A stretch of 64,000 nucleotides of DNA from Candidatus Accumulibacter affinis (GTDB lineage Bacteria > Pseudomonadota > Gammaproteobacteria > Burkholderiales > Rhodocyclaceae). The DNA lies in contig JADJOT010000012.1 of assembly GCA_016713625.1 (NCBI GenBank), positions 248,001 to 312,000 on the forward strand, read 5' to 3'. Below, in pieces: positions 46,950-56,708 of the stretch. The position numbers and the translations under genes are program-made. The notes under the pieces are model-generated. The model had not been told where the DNA came from, did not search any database, and worked only from the letters and a program-made list of their open reading frames with translations. The first letter of the stretch is position 1; the number at the start of each line of letters is the position of its first letter.

Positions 46950-49900
46950 ATGAACACCATGAACAACACCCCGCCCAAATCCCTCAAGCTGACCAGCAAC
47001 GCAGTCAGGACCGGCGCCGATCTGCCGCTGCCAAGCATCCTGCGGAGCACGACGCGTTCGGGTGTGAGCGAAGTCGACCCGCTGCTGGCGGGACTGGTCG
47101 TGGAAACGGTCTATTCGCTGGGTACGCCCAGCCGAGGCGAACCGGCGGGCGAGGCCAAGACGCTGGACACCGAGAAGCCGCAACTGCTGGCGGTGGAAAC
47201 CGAGGACGGCACCACCCTGTTCATCCGTTCCGACACGCTGGCCGAGGCCGTCGCGCGCCTGCAGCCGGAGGCGGTGGTCAATGGCGAAGTGGATTTTGCT
47301 CTCTTCCACGACCCCAATGCGCGGGCGCGCGGTGTCGGCGACGTGCTGTGGAAGGTGGCGTCGGTACTGCGCCTGCCTGCCGACGGCCTGGTCGATGAAG
47401 CGAAGGATCTGGCCCTGCAATGGGCGAAGGAAAAACTCGGCGAGCACTTTGCAGACAAGGCCTACGCAATGGGCTCCGTGCTCGGCGCCAAGGCGCTGAT
47501 GTGGAAAATCGAGTCGCGGCTGGCCGGGCGACCGGGGCTCTACCTCTGGCACGACAGGCTGCTCGCCGCCAGCGACCGCTGCGAGCCCGGCGACCCGCGC
47601 CTGAATGATGCCGCGCAGGGCAAGCCCATGCTGGTGCTGATCCACGGCACCGGGTCCTACACGCTGGGTGGCTTCTCCGACCTGCGCGAGGACGAGGCGA
47701 CCTGGAGCCAGCTCAGGCAGCGTTTCCCCGGCGGCATCTTCGGCTTCGAGCACCGCACCTTCTCCGAGAGCCCGGCCGAGAACGCCCTGGCGCTGCTGCA
47801 GGCGCTGCCCAAGGGTGCTCAGGTCTCGCTGCTGACGCATTCGCGCGGCGGCCTGGTCGGCGACCTGCTGTGCCTGGGTCAGGTGGCGGACAAGGTCATC
47901 GACAGCTATCACATCGACACCCTTGACGCCGATGACCCGGCCGGACTGGAACGTGTGGCGCAGGAAGAGCGCGAGCGCCTGCGCGCCATCCGCGATACGC
48001 TGCTCGCCGGCAAGATCACCGTGCAGCGCTATGTGCGCGTGGCTTCGCCGGCGCGTGGCACGTGCTTCCTGTCGGATAACCTGGACGCGGCGCTGTCGGA
48101 CTTCCTCAACCTGCTGCAATGGGGCGGCGGCGCGCTGGTCGGCGCGGCAGCGACCGCCCTTGGCGGCCCGGTCGCCAGCGAGGCCTTCGGCCAGGGCGCC
48201 TCCAGTTGCCTGGGTGTCGTCAAGCGCCTGGCGCTGGAAATCGCCGGCCGGCGAATCGATCCGCGCCTGATTCCGGGAATCGCCGCGATGTGCATCGATT
48301 CGCCGCTGGTCGCTTTCCTGGCGCATCCCGAGACGCTGCGGCGCGACGGCATCGCCATGGCGGTGATCGCCGGCGATACCGAATTCGACGGCTTTGGCCT
48401 GTCCAACCTGCGTCGCCGCGTGGCCAACCTGTTCTGCGACTGGCGGCTATTTGACCGCAACGACAACGATCTGGTGGTCGACACCGACTCCATGTTCGCC
48501 GGGCTGGGCTTCCGCCCCGGCGCCAGCTATCTCTATGACCAGGACGCCTCGGTCACCCACTTCCGCTACTTCCGCAACCCGCCCACCCGTGACGCGCTGC
48601 GCGCCTGGCTGGCGGATGACGAACCCGGCAAGTTGAGCCAGTTCCAGCCGCTGACTGGCGGTTCGAAGACGCCCTGGCGCGACCGTGACGCCCGGCTGGC
48701 GCAGCGCGGCGGGCCGGCGGGCCCGCGCCCGGTGGCGATCATCATCCCCGGCATCATGGGCACCCATCTCGAGGTCAAACGCAAGGATGCGAAAGTTGCC
48801 GGCAGCGGCCAGCGGATCTGGTTCAACGTCCCGCGCCTGGCGCTTGGCGATCTGGAGCGAATCCGCGATCCGGAAGCGAATGAGGTCGACGCCGAAGACC
48901 TGTTCGAGATGGTCTATGGCGACCTGGCCGATCATCTGGCGGCCACCCACGCCGTCATCCGCTGCCCCTACGACTGGCGGCAAGCGCCGGAAAAATGTGC
49001 GGAAACGCTGAAAGACCGGATCGAGCAGGCGGCCAGAGAGAATCCCGGGCAGCCGATCCGTCTCGTCGCCCACAGCATGGGCGGCCTGGTTGCCCGTACC
49101 CTGATCAGGAAGCACGCCGATGCCTGGCAGAAAGTCGTCGATTCGGGCGGCCGCCTGATCATGCTGGGCACGCCGAACAACGGCGCGCACCTGATGGTGC
49201 ATACCCTGCTCGGCAAGAGCGACGCGATGCGCATGCTCGAGAAGATGGATCGCGAGCACGGCCTGCAGGGTCTGCTCGACATCATCAGCGGCTTCCCCGG
49301 CGCGCTGTCGCTGCTGCCGCGACCGGGCTTCGCCGATAGCGGCAGCGAGCCGCGCATCGCCAGCAACGAGTATTACGCGGTGAACACCTGGCAAGATCTC
49401 AAGCAGCAGATCACCGATCGCTGGTATGGCAATGGTATCTGCGGCGTCCCTGCCGAAAAGCTGCTTGCCGGTACAGAAAGCTTCTGGAAGGACGTTCTGC
49501 CGGGCAACGAAATCGCTAACCCCGAGCGGGTCATCTATGTTTTCGGCCAGAGCGACAAGACGCCCTGCGGCGTCCAGCGCAGCGCCAGCGGCAAGCTCAA
49601 GCTGCTGTTCACCGCCGACGGCGACGGCTCGGTGACCTGGGCCTCGGGCCGTCTGGACAATCTTGATCTGGACACCCGTTGCTGGTACATGCCGGTGGAA
49701 CATGGCGACCTGACTGGCGAGGCCGAGTACTTCCCGGCCATCGTCGACCTGCTCGAAAAAGGCAGCACCGAGAAGCTCAGCCGCCTGCCGCGCCGGCGCG
49801 GCGAGGCGGCGGGCAGCTTCGTTCTCGAAGCACCGCCGCCGGTGCTGGGCAGCGAGGAGGAAATGGTACGTGCCTTCATGGGCAGTGGGCCACGCCGGCC

Positions 49901-52900
49901 CAGGAGTTCACGCGCCAAAGCGACGCTCGCGGTATCGGTACGCGCCGGCGACCTGCGCTTCGTCGACCAGCCCGTCCTCTGTGGCCACTATGTCGGCGAT
50001 GCGATTTCCGGCGCCGAGGCGTCGCTCGACAGGATGCTCGACGGCGCCCTGAGCGAGCGGGAGCGCCTGGGGGTCTACGCCACCGACATCGGCACTTCGG
50101 CGATCATCCTGCGCCCGCCGAGTTGCGAGGAAGGTGCCCGGGGCAGCCGGCTGGGGGCGGTGATCGTCGGTCTGGGCAAGTTCACCGGCCAGTTGAGTGC
50201 GCGCCAGGTCACCGAGACGGTGCGCGCCGGCGTGCTGCGTTTCCTGCTGCAACTGCGCGATGCCCTGCAGGTCAGGGTGGATGAGGAGGTCCAGCTGTTC
50301 AGCCTGCTCATCGGCTGGAATTCGACCGCCAGCATCAGCGTCGCCGAATCGGTGGCGGCCATTACGCGCGGTGTTCTCGAGGCCAACCATCAGTTCAGTG
50401 ACGCGCTGAGTAAATCGCGCGAAAACGGCGCCACGGTTTCGCAGCTTTGTTTCATCGAGTTGTACCGCAATGCCGCGATCGGTGCTGCGCATGCGGTGCT
50501 CGACCTGCCCGAGAATCTGGCGGGCGAACTCAAGGGGTTGGGTGCGCGCATCAATCCGGCCGCCACCCTGATCATCGGCGAAGGCATGCAGGACCGGCTG
50601 AACGCCGACGGCGATCTGGGCCATTGGTCGCGGCTCATCGTCACCGATGCCGATGCCACCGAAACCAGTTGCCCGCCCGAATGTTATGAGACGAGGATCA
50701 TCTCGGCCATCCCGGCGCAGCAGTTGCGGCGTTTGTGCGCCCAGGCCGGCAGCGCGGAGCTCGCCAGGGAAGCGCCTGATCAGGAGCCGTCCGGAAGACC
50801 CGACGCGGCATCTGCCAACCGACCCGCCGATACCTCGCCGGTCGAAGCGCGCTACTACCCCGAACGGTTGAAGTACGTATTCCTGTCGCAGCGCGCGCGC
50901 GCCGAAGCGGTGGTGCAGCAGCGCCAGCCCGGGCTGATCGAGGCGATCATCCGCAATCAGCGGAACAACCCCGCCTATGACGCCAAACTGGGGCGTACGC
51001 TGTTCCAGCTGATGGTGCCTCTGGATTACAAGGCCGTGGCGCGCGAACAGTCACGCCTGCTCATGGTGCTCGACGGCTATACCGCCAATCTGCCATGGGA
51101 ACTGTTGCAGAGCGATGGCGAACCGCTGGTGCTGAGAATGCCCATGGTGCGGCAACTGAGCACCCTGCATTACCGGCCGACGGTACGCACGGCCAACGCC
51201 AACACCGCCTGCATCATTGTCTCCCCGAGCACCTGGGGCTTTGACAAACGCTTTGGCGGCAGGCATCAGGAACTCGACAAGCTGCCGGCGGCCACGCGCG
51301 AAGGTCAGGCGATCAGCGACAGCCTGCACCAGGCCGGCTGGAACGACAGCGATATCGTGGTCAGCCCGGCGGACAAGGAAGCGCTCGACATCTTCGCGAC
51401 CCTTTATGAGCGCCCCTATCGCATTCTGATGATCGGCGCGCACGGCATTTTCGAGGCCACCGGACTCGACGGACGCAGCTATTCCGGCGTCGTACTCTCC
51501 GACGGCCTGCTGCTCACCGCCGTCGAGATCGATCTGATGGAAGTCGTTCCAGAAGTCGTATTCCTCAGTTGCTGCCACCTGGGCAGCGTCAACAATCCGC
51601 ACAGCCAACCCAACAAGCTGGCCTACAGTCTGTCACGCAAACTGATCGAGATGGGCGTACGCTGTGTCGTCGCCGCTGGCTGGGCGGTCAACGATGACGC
51701 GGCGTGCACCTTCGCCAGCACCTTCTTCGCTCAACTTACCCAGGGAGAAACCTTCGGTGATGCCATATTCATGGCACGCAAGAACGCCTTTCAACAACAT
51801 CCAGGCAGCAATACCTGGGGGGCTTACCAGGCTTATGGTGATCCCGGCTACCGCTTGCAAAGCAACAGCGAATCCGCTACCCGGCAGAACTCCAGACCCT
51901 ACGTCGCGGTAGATGAACTGCTGGCAAACGTTCACGGACAACGAGTAAGCAACAAACACCGCAAGAGCGAGGCGAACAAGCCCAGCTTTACCCAGCAAAG
52001 GCAGTGGGTGCAGCGGCAACTCGCCAAGTGCCCGCCCGAATGGGCCGAGCGCCCCGACGTGTTGCAAGCCATCGCCGAGTTTTATGGGGAGTTTGGCATC
52101 GACGGCTTTGCGGCTGCCCGGGACGCCTACCAGCGCGCCGTTCAACAGGAAGACAGATCAGGCCGGGTCGCCGTGCGGGCCATCGAACAGCTGGCCAACA
52201 TGGAAGCGCGCCACGGGGGAGAGCTGGCGGACCAGGATCAGTTTGACCAGGCTCTGCCATGGATCGACAGTGCCATCCGTCGCCTGAATGCCCTGGCCGA
52301 GGCAGTGCGTGGCGATGGCGACCCGGCCAGCAACGCCGAACGGGCGGGCATGCTGGGTAGTGCCTTGAAGCTGAAGGCCGCCGCCCTGCTGAAAAAGGGG
52401 GAAGAATGGAATGCGCTTGTGCCTTGTCTGAAAGAAGCCGCGACCGCCTACCAGTCCGGCAGCCGGGGCGACCCGGCACTGACCCCCTACAACACCCTCA
52501 ACGCCTTGCCACTCGCCTGGCTGGCCGACACACTCGTGCAGACCCTGCCGGCGGCGGCGGCCATCGCCATCGAGTGTGGCGAGCAGGCGCGCCGGCAATT
52601 CGCCACCAGCAAGGACTTCTGGGATGCCGTGATGAGCGCCGATGCGTCGATGACCGCCTGGCTGCTGAACAAGACGCTTCAGTCTGCGCCTCCCGATGAA
52701 CCGCCCGCGAAGCCGATCGAGGCCCTGGCGGCGCATTTCCACCGGCTCTACGACCAGTCTGTCCAGACCCTTCCCCTGTCCGCCCGCCAGTGGGATTCCG
52801 TCGTCAAGCAATGGCGGCTACTGGCCCGCTTCCTGCGCAAGCGCGCCACCGGTGACGACTGCCAACAGGCCGAGGTTCTTGACCAATTGGCTGATTACTA

Positions 52901-52997
52901 TGGGCCGCGGCCAGCCGCAAACGCGGCGACGAGCGAGGCGACGAGCGAGGCCGTTGCCGCCAGCCCGGTCAGGAAACATCAGCGCCGGGTCTTGTAG
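46950..52997 (+). CDS. Double lipase-type hydrolase fused to CHAT protease, 2015 aa
   Basis: GGGAG precedes ATG 46950. First alpha/beta hydrolase ~225-420: LVLIHGTGSYTLGG (H232) and LLTHSRGGLVGDL (nucleophile S298). Second, LCAT/PGAP1-like, ~595-800: IIIPGIMGTHLEVKRKD, RCPYDWRQ, LVAHSMGGLVARTL (S709), MLGTPNNGAH. A middle region (~985-1290; LRFVDQPVLCGHYVGDAISG) is of a type I associate with CHAT proteins but cannot name. CHAT domain ~1370-1640: NLPWELLQ, MIGAHGIFEATG (H1498), VFLSCCHLGS (C1542), VVAAGWAVNDDA. The C-terminal ~350 residues are helical and TPR-like. CHAT is a caspase-related protease. One reading is a lipase zymogen cut by its own or the neighbouring protease; another is a protease-sensor with scaffold lipases. 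The frame is intact over 6 kb. Confidence 0.87.
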   Translation: MNTMNNTPPKSLKLTSNAVRTGADLPLPSILRSTTRSGVSEVDPLLAGLVVETVYSLGTPSRGEPAGEAKTLDTEKPQLLAVETEDGTTLFIRSDTLAEAVARLQPEAVVNGEVDFALFHDPNARARGVGDVLWKVASVLRLPADGLVDEAKDLALQWAKEKLGEHFADKAYAMGSVLGAKALMWKIESRLAGRPGLYLWHDRLLAASDRCEPGDPRLNDAAQGKPMLVLIHGTGSYTLGGFSDLREDEATWSQLRQRFPGGIFGFEHRTFSESPAENALALLQALPKGAQVSLLTHSRGGLVGDLLCLGQVADKVIDSYHIDTLDADDPAGLERVAQEERERLRAIRDTLLAGKITVQRYVRVASPARGTCFLSDNLDAALSDFLNLLQWGGGALVGAAATALGGPVASEAFGQGASSCLGVVKRLALEIAGRRIDPRLIPGIAAMCIDSPLVAFLAHPETLRRDGIAMAVIAGDTEFDGFGLSNLRRRVANLFCDWRLFDRNDNDLVVDTDSMFAGLGFRPGASYLYDQDASVTHFRYFRNPPTRDALRAWLADDEPGKLSQFQPLTGGSKTPWRDRDARLAQRGGPAGPRPVAIIIPGIMGTHLEVKRKDAKVAGSGQRIWFNVPRLALGDLERIRDPEANEVDAEDLFEMVYGDLADHLAATHAVIRCPYDWRQAPEKCAETLKDRIEQAARENPGQPIRLVAHSMGGLVARTLIRKHADAWQKVVDSGGRLIMLGTPNNGAHLMVHTLLGKSDAMRMLEKMDREHGLQGLLDIISGFPGALSLLPRPGFADSGSEPRIASNEYYAVNTWQDLKQQITDRWYGNGICGVPAEKLLAGTESFWKDVLPGNEIANPERVIYVFGQSDKTPCGVQRSASGKLKLLFTADGDGSVTWASGRLDNLDLDTRCWYMPVEHGDLTGEAEYFPAIVDLLEKGSTEKLSRLPRRRGEAAGSFVLEAPPPVLGSEEEMVRAFMGSGPRRPRSSRAKATLAVSVRAGDLRFVDQPVLCGHYVGDAISGAEASLDRMLDGALSERERLGVYATDIGTSAIILRPPSCEEGARGSRLGAVIVGLGKFTGQLSARQVTETVRAGVLRFLLQLRDALQVRVDEEVQLFSLLIGWNSTASISVAESVAAITRGVLEANHQFSDALSKSRENGATVSQLCFIELYRNAAIGAAHAVLDLPENLAGELKGLGARINPAATLIIGEGMQDRLNADGDLGHWSRLIVTDADATETSCPPECYETRIISAIPAQQLRRLCAQAGSAELAREAPDQEPSGRPDAASANRPADTSPVEARYYPERLKYVFLSQRARAEAVVQQRQPGLIEAIIRNQRNNPAYDAKLGRTLFQLMVPLDYKAVAREQSRLLMVLDGYTANLPWELLQSDGEPLVLRMPMVRQLSTLHYRPTVRTANANTACIIVSPSTWGFDKRFGGRHQELDKLPAATREGQAISDSLHQAGWNDSDIVVSPADKEALDIFATLYERPYRILMIGAHGIFEATGLDGRSYSGVVLSDGLLLTAVEIDLMEVVPEVVFLSCCHLGSVNNPHSQPNKLAYSLSRKLIEMGVRCVVAAGWAVNDDAACTFASTFFAQLTQGETFGDAIFMARKNAFQQHPGSNTWGAYQAYGDPGYRLQSNSESATRQNSRPYVAVDELLANVHGQRVSNKHRKSEANKPSFTQQRQWVQRQLAKCPPEWAERPDVLQAIAEFYGEFGIDGFAAARDAYQRAVQQEDRSGRVAVRAIEQLANMEARHGGELADQDQFDQALPWIDSAIRRLNALAEAVRGDGDPASNAERAGMLGSALKLKAAALLKKGEEWNALVPCLKEAATAYQSGSRGDPALTPYNTLNALPLAWLADTLVQTLPAAAAIAIECGEQARRQFATSKDFWDAVMSADASMTAWLLNKTLQSAPPDEPPAKPIEALAAHFHRLYDQSVQTLPLSARQWDSVVKQWRLLARFLRKRATGDDCQQAEVLDQLADYYGPRPAANAATSEATSEAVAASPVRKHQRRVL

Positions 52998-53076
52998 TCA
53001 AGCGGATGATCAGCGCAGTAGTCGGCCTGCGGTTTGCTGCGCTGATCGCGCTGCTTGACAGCGTGCGCTGTCAGGA

Positions 53077-54327
53077 TCACTCGCTGCCACCGTTCAGCCA
53101 GCGCAGCGCGACGCTCAGGCAGGTGTTCAGGGTGTACCGGTCGAAGTGGCCGGGCAGGGCGGTCAGCAGGTAGTCACAGCCGGCGGCGTCGTCGCCGTCG
53201 AAGCACTCGAGCAGCGCGAGGAGCTGGCCGAGCAGGCCTTCGTGCTGGCAGAGGGCGCTGCGCACTTCCCGGTCGACGGCAATCTGCTGGAGAATTTCTT
53301 CGATTGGCAGGCCGAGCGCCACCGGCATCATCGACAGGATGCCGGTGAGGAACGCCAGATCGGCGCGCTGGCGATGATTGCCTGGCGGGCCGACCTCGAT
53401 CAGCAGTTCCATCATCCGTCCGCGCAGGGCGGCCACCTGCAGCAGCGGTGAACGCGCCGGGTCGCAGTCGCCGCCATGCGGGGCCAGCAGGAGCAGTGAC
53501 AGCCAGCGCTGCAAGTGCCGCCGTCCGAACAAGGTGATCGCGTGCCGCAAGGAGGTCACCGGTTGCCCGAGGCGGCTGCCGCGGTGCCCGACCGAGTTGA
53601 CGATGCGCAGCAGGTTGAGGGTCAGCGCCGGCTCGTGCTTGAAGGCATCCTCGATCACCGGGGTGTCGACATCACGCCCGACGAGGTTGACCAGGCGAAT
53701 CAGCGCGGCCTGCGAGGCGGAAAGGCGTCGCCCGCTGACGATTTCGGCCTGTGCGAAATAGCGACCCTGGAAAAGCGCGAAGCCGAGCTGGTGGCAACGC
53801 TGCATCTGCGCACGACTGGCGACGCCCTGTGCCAGAAGCTTGACCGGCAGTCTGCTCAGCGAACCGGCAAGGTCCGCGAGTTGCCGCTCGTCCGTGGCGT
53901 CGACATCGATCTTGATCACCGCGACCATTGGCAGCAACGGCCGGCTGCGGTCGTCGATGCCCTGGTAGCCGGTCAGGGCCAGCGCATAGCCACGTCCGCG
54001 CAGGCCCTCGCAGCGCTCCAGCGTCGGCTTGTCGGCAACGCCGTCGAGCAGGAGTTCGAGGACGACACCGGCGGCTGGCAGCAGTTCGATCGCCTCCTGC
54101 TGCAGAAAGGCGGCGTCGATCCCGATGAACGCGCAGTGGTTGCCCAGCGCACTTTGCATGCCGAGTTCGCTGTACGCAGCGCACAGCGCGGCCGCCGCAT
54201 CGCCGGCAGCGAGCGGCTGGCTGCCGCCGAACGACAGTTGGTAGCCGGCCAGTTCCTGCTTCCGGTTGAGGATCGGTTGCCGGAAGAGGAAAGCGTCGCG
54301 GAAGGAGTATTCAGTCATCGTCGCCAA
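53077..54327 (-). CDS. EAL-HDOD signalling protein
   Basis: 416 residues, start ATG 54327 or 54318 (MTEYSFRDAFLFRQPIL). The N-terminal EAL-like fold (FRQPILNRKQELAGYQLSF) has lost the EAL metal-binding motif, so c-di-GMP hydrolysis is unlikely. The C-terminal HDOD domain follows (PALTLNLLRIVNSVGHRG, RRHLQRWLSLLLLA). Members of this YuxH-like class act as regulators in c-di-GMP or stress networks. Its start is ~30 bp downstream of the probable true end of the phosphomannomutase gene. Confidence 0.88.
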   Translation of the reverse strand: MATMTEYSFRDAFLFRQPILNRKQELAGYQLSFGGSQPLAAGDAAAALCAAYSELGMQSALGNHCAFIGIDAAFLQQEAIELLPAAGVVLELLLDGVADKPTLERCEGLRGRGYALALTGYQGIDDRSRPLLPMVAVIKIDVDATDERQLADLAGSLSRLPVKLLAQGVASRAQMQRCHQLGFALFQGRYFAQAEIVSGRRLSASQAALIRLVNLVGRDVDTPVIEDAFKHEPALTLNLLRIVNSVGHRGSRLGQPVTSLRHAITLFGRRHLQRWLSLLLLAPHGGDCDPARSPLLQVAALRGRMMELLIEVGPPGNHRQRADLAFLTGILSMMPVALGLPIEEILQQIAVDREVRSALCQHEGLLGQLLALLECFDGDDAAGCDYLLTALPGHFDRYTLNTCLSVALRWLNGGSE

Positions 54328-55738
54328 TCCGGTCGTGGCGGCACCGCCAAGGCAGCCTCAGAAGGGCAGCGCCAGGCCGGGGCGCGCGGCGTTGAGGACG
54401 CGGCGAAAATCCGCCTGGATACGTTCGAGGGCGACTCTCGCTGTCGGCTTCGAAGCGCAGCACCACCACCGGGGTGGTGTTCGATGGCCGTGCCAGCCCG
54501 AAGCCGTCAGCATACTCGACGCGCAGGCCGTCGATGGTGATGATTTCGCGCGCGCCGTCGAAGTGCGCGTGTTGTTGCAACTCGTCGATCAGCGCGAAGG
54601 GCTCGCCTTCACGCATGGCGATGTTCAGCTCCGGCGTTGAACTGCTGTCCGGCAGGGCCTTGAGGACCGCGTTGGCGTCGGCCGAGCGAGCGAGAATTTC
54701 GAGCAGCCGGACGCCGGCGTAGAGGCCGTCGTCGAAGCCGAACCAGCGTTCCTTGAAAAACACGTGGCCGCTCATTTCGCCCGCCAGCGGTGCGCCGGTT
54801 TCCCTGAGTTTGGCCTTGACCAGCGCGTGGCCGGTTTTCCACATCAGCGGTACGCCGCCATGTTCGCGGATCCACGGCGCCAGCCGGCGGGTGCATTTGA
54901 CGTCGTAGATGATCGCCTGGCCGGGGCAGCGGCTGAGGACGTCGGCGGCAAAGAGCATCAGCTGACGATCCGGATAGATGATTTCGCCGTCCTTGGTGAC
55001 CACTCCGAGACGGTCGCCATCGCCATCGAAGGCGAGCCCGAGTTCGGCGTCGGTGCTGCGCAGCGCGTCGATGACGTCCTGCAGGTTCTCGGGCTTTGAC
55101 GGATCGGGGTGGTGGTTCGGAAAATTGCCATCCACCTCGCAGAACAGTTCGACCAGCTCACAACCCAGCGCGCGGAAAAGTTGCGGGGCAATGCCACCGG
55201 CGACGCCGTTGCCGCAGTCGATGACGATCTTCAGCGGGCGCGCCAGGCGGACGTCAGCAGTAATGCGCGCGAGGTAGGCGGGCCGGACATCGGCGCTGCT
55301 CGCCTGGCCGTGGCCCTGCTTGAGCTGGCCGGCGTCGACCCGCTGGCGGATTCCCTGGATCGCTTCGCCCGCCAGCGTCTCGCCGCCGATGACCATTTTC
55401 AGGCCGTTGTAGTCGGGCGGATTGTGGCTGCCGGTGACGGCAACGCAGCTCTGGCAGCCCAACTCGTGGGCAGCAAAGTAGACCACCGGTGTCGGCACGC
55501 AGCCGACGTCGATGGTGTCGATGCCGGCCAGGCGGATGCCTTCCATCAGCGCCGCCGCCAGCTCGGCTCCCGAGAGGCGGCCGTCACGGCCAACCGCAAT
55601 CGCTTGCTGCCCGCGCTCTGCCGCCAGCGAACCGAGGCCGTGGCCGATGCGGCGGACGATGTCGGGGGTCAACGTCCTGCCGACGATGCCACGAATGTCG
55701 TAGGCCTTGAAAATTTCGTGGGGTAGGGGAGTGTGCAT
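54311..55738 (-). CDS. algC: Phosphomannomutase/phosphoglucomutase, C-terminal frameshift
   Basis: From ATG 55738 (MHTPLPHEIFKAYDIRGIVG). It holds the phosphoserine loop CVAVTGSHNPPDYNGLKM, the metal loop LAFDGDGDRLGVV, the sugar-binding GEMSGHVFF, and RPSNTTPVVVLRFEAD in the phosphate-binding domain. It interconverts mannose-1-P/6-P and glucose-1-P/6-P for polysaccharide and LPS synthesis. After RFEADSES the annotated frame turns into proline/arginine-rich nonsense, whereas the adjacent frame gives LERIQADFRRVLNAA and LPF with stop at 54,358-54,360, the family-like end. A single-base error or mutation near 54,437 is likely. Symbol by analogy with the Pseudomonas enzyme. Confidence 0.88.
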   Translation of the reverse strand: MHTPLPHEIFKAYDIRGIVGRTLTPDIVRRIGHGLGSLAAERGQQAIAVGRDGRLSGAELAAALMEGIRLAGIDTIDVGCVPTPVVYFAAHELGCQSCVAVTGSHNPPDYNGLKMVIGGETLAGEAIQGIRQRVDAGQLKQGHGQASSADVRPAYLARITADVRLARPLKIVIDCGNGVAGGIAPQLFRALGCELVELFCEVDGNFPNHHPDPSKPENLQDVIDALRSTDAELGLAFDGDGDRLGVVTKDGEIIYPDRQLMLFAADVLSRCPGQAIIYDVKCTRRLAPWIREHGGVPLMWKTGHALVKAKLRETGAPLAGEMSGHVFFKERWFGFDDGLYAGVRLLEILARSADANAVLKALPDSSSTPELNIAMREGEPFALIDELQQHAHFDGAREIITIDGLRVEYADGFGLARPSNTTPVVVLRFEADSESRPRTYPGGFSPRPQRRAPRPGAALLRLPWRCRHDRIGDDD

Positions 55739-55739
55739 G

Positions 55740-56708
55740 TCAGACCTCGTGCTGGAAGTAATGGAGGATGCGCTGCGGCAGCCAGTCGAGTCGTCCCGGC
55801 AGACTGCCGCTGACGAAACCGACATGTCCGCCCTGGCGCGGGAGTTCGAGCTGGACGCTGGCCGCCACCTGGGCTGGCGTGGGGAGTGCATGGGCTGGCA
55901 GAAAGGGATCGTTCTGGGCATTGAGCAGCAGCGTCGGCAGCCGGATAGCGGGCAGCCAGGGCTTGCTCGAGGCACGTCGCCAGTAGTCGTCGGCACCGGC
56001 AAAACCGTGCAGCGGTGCGGTGACGACGTCGTCGAATTGCCAAAGGTTATTGGCCGCCGCCATCCGCCGTTCGTCGAACAGGCCGGGATAGCGGCGCAGC
56101 TTGGCGGCGGCGTTGCGCTTCAGCGTTTGCAGGAAGTGTTTGGTGTAGACGCGGTTGAAACCGTGCGCCAGCGCATGGCCGCAAGCGGCAAGGTCGAGCG
56201 GCGTGCTGATCGCCGCCGCCGCCCGCAGGACGTCCGTGGCGAGCGCTGCGCGTTCGCCTAGCCATTTGAGCAGCGCGTTGCCACCCAGCGAGACGCCGAC
56301 GGCGTAGCGCGGGCTGGCCGGGAAAAGCGCTTGCAGACGTCGCAGAATCCAGTCGATTTCGTCGCTATCGCCAGAATGGTAGGCGCGTGGCAGGCGGTTG
56401 CTTTCGCCCGAGCAGCCGCGGAAATTCACCACCAGGCCGGCCCAGTCGATGGCCGCGACGGCACGCATCAGGCTGACTGCGTAGTGACTGTTCGAACTGC
56501 CTTCGAGGCCGTGAAAAAGCACCAGCAGCGGCCGCGTAGTGGTCGCATCGGGTACCGGCGCAACATTCCAGTCAAGGTCGATGAAGTCGCCGTCCGGTGT
56601 CTCCCAGCGTTTACGGTGGTAGGGCAGGGGATCGGGCCGGATCAACAACGGGTAGATGGTCTGGGCGTGGCCACCGGGCAGCCAGCGCGGCGCACGGTAG
56701 GCGATCAA
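55740..56708 (-). CDS. YheT-family alpha/beta hydrolase
   Basis: 322 residues. RAPRWLPGGHAQTIYPLL is the characteristic N-terminus. LLVLFHGLEGSSNSHYAV gives the oxyanion region, YAVGVSLGGNALLKWLGE the nucleophile Ser, LLLNAQNDPFLP the acid region and GGHVGFVSG the catalytic His. Substrate unknown; relatives are putative esterases. The phosphomannomutase start is one base away, and the upstream SnoaL-like gene overlaps by 4 bp, so they form one minus-strand operon. Confidence 0.9.
   Translation of the reverse strand: MIAYRAPRWLPGGHAQTIYPLLIRPDPLPYHRKRWETPDGDFIDLDWNVAPVPDATTTRPLLVLFHGLEGSSNSHYAVSLMRAVAAIDWAGLVVNFRGCSGESNRLPRAYHSGDSDEIDWILRRLQALFPASPRYAVGVSLGGNALLKWLGERAALATDVLRAAAAISTPLDLAACGHALAHGFNRVYTKHFLQTLKRNAAAKLRRYPGLFDERRMAAANNLWQFDDVVTAPLHGFAGADDYWRRASSKPWLPAIRLPTLLLNAQNDPFLPAHALPTPAQVAASVQLELPRQGGHVGFVSGSLPGRLDWLPQRILHYFQHEV

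Noticed and set aside
46917..48326. 469-codon minus-strand frame
   Set aside because: Shadow of the lipase-CHAT gene; no start signal and no recognisable domain.
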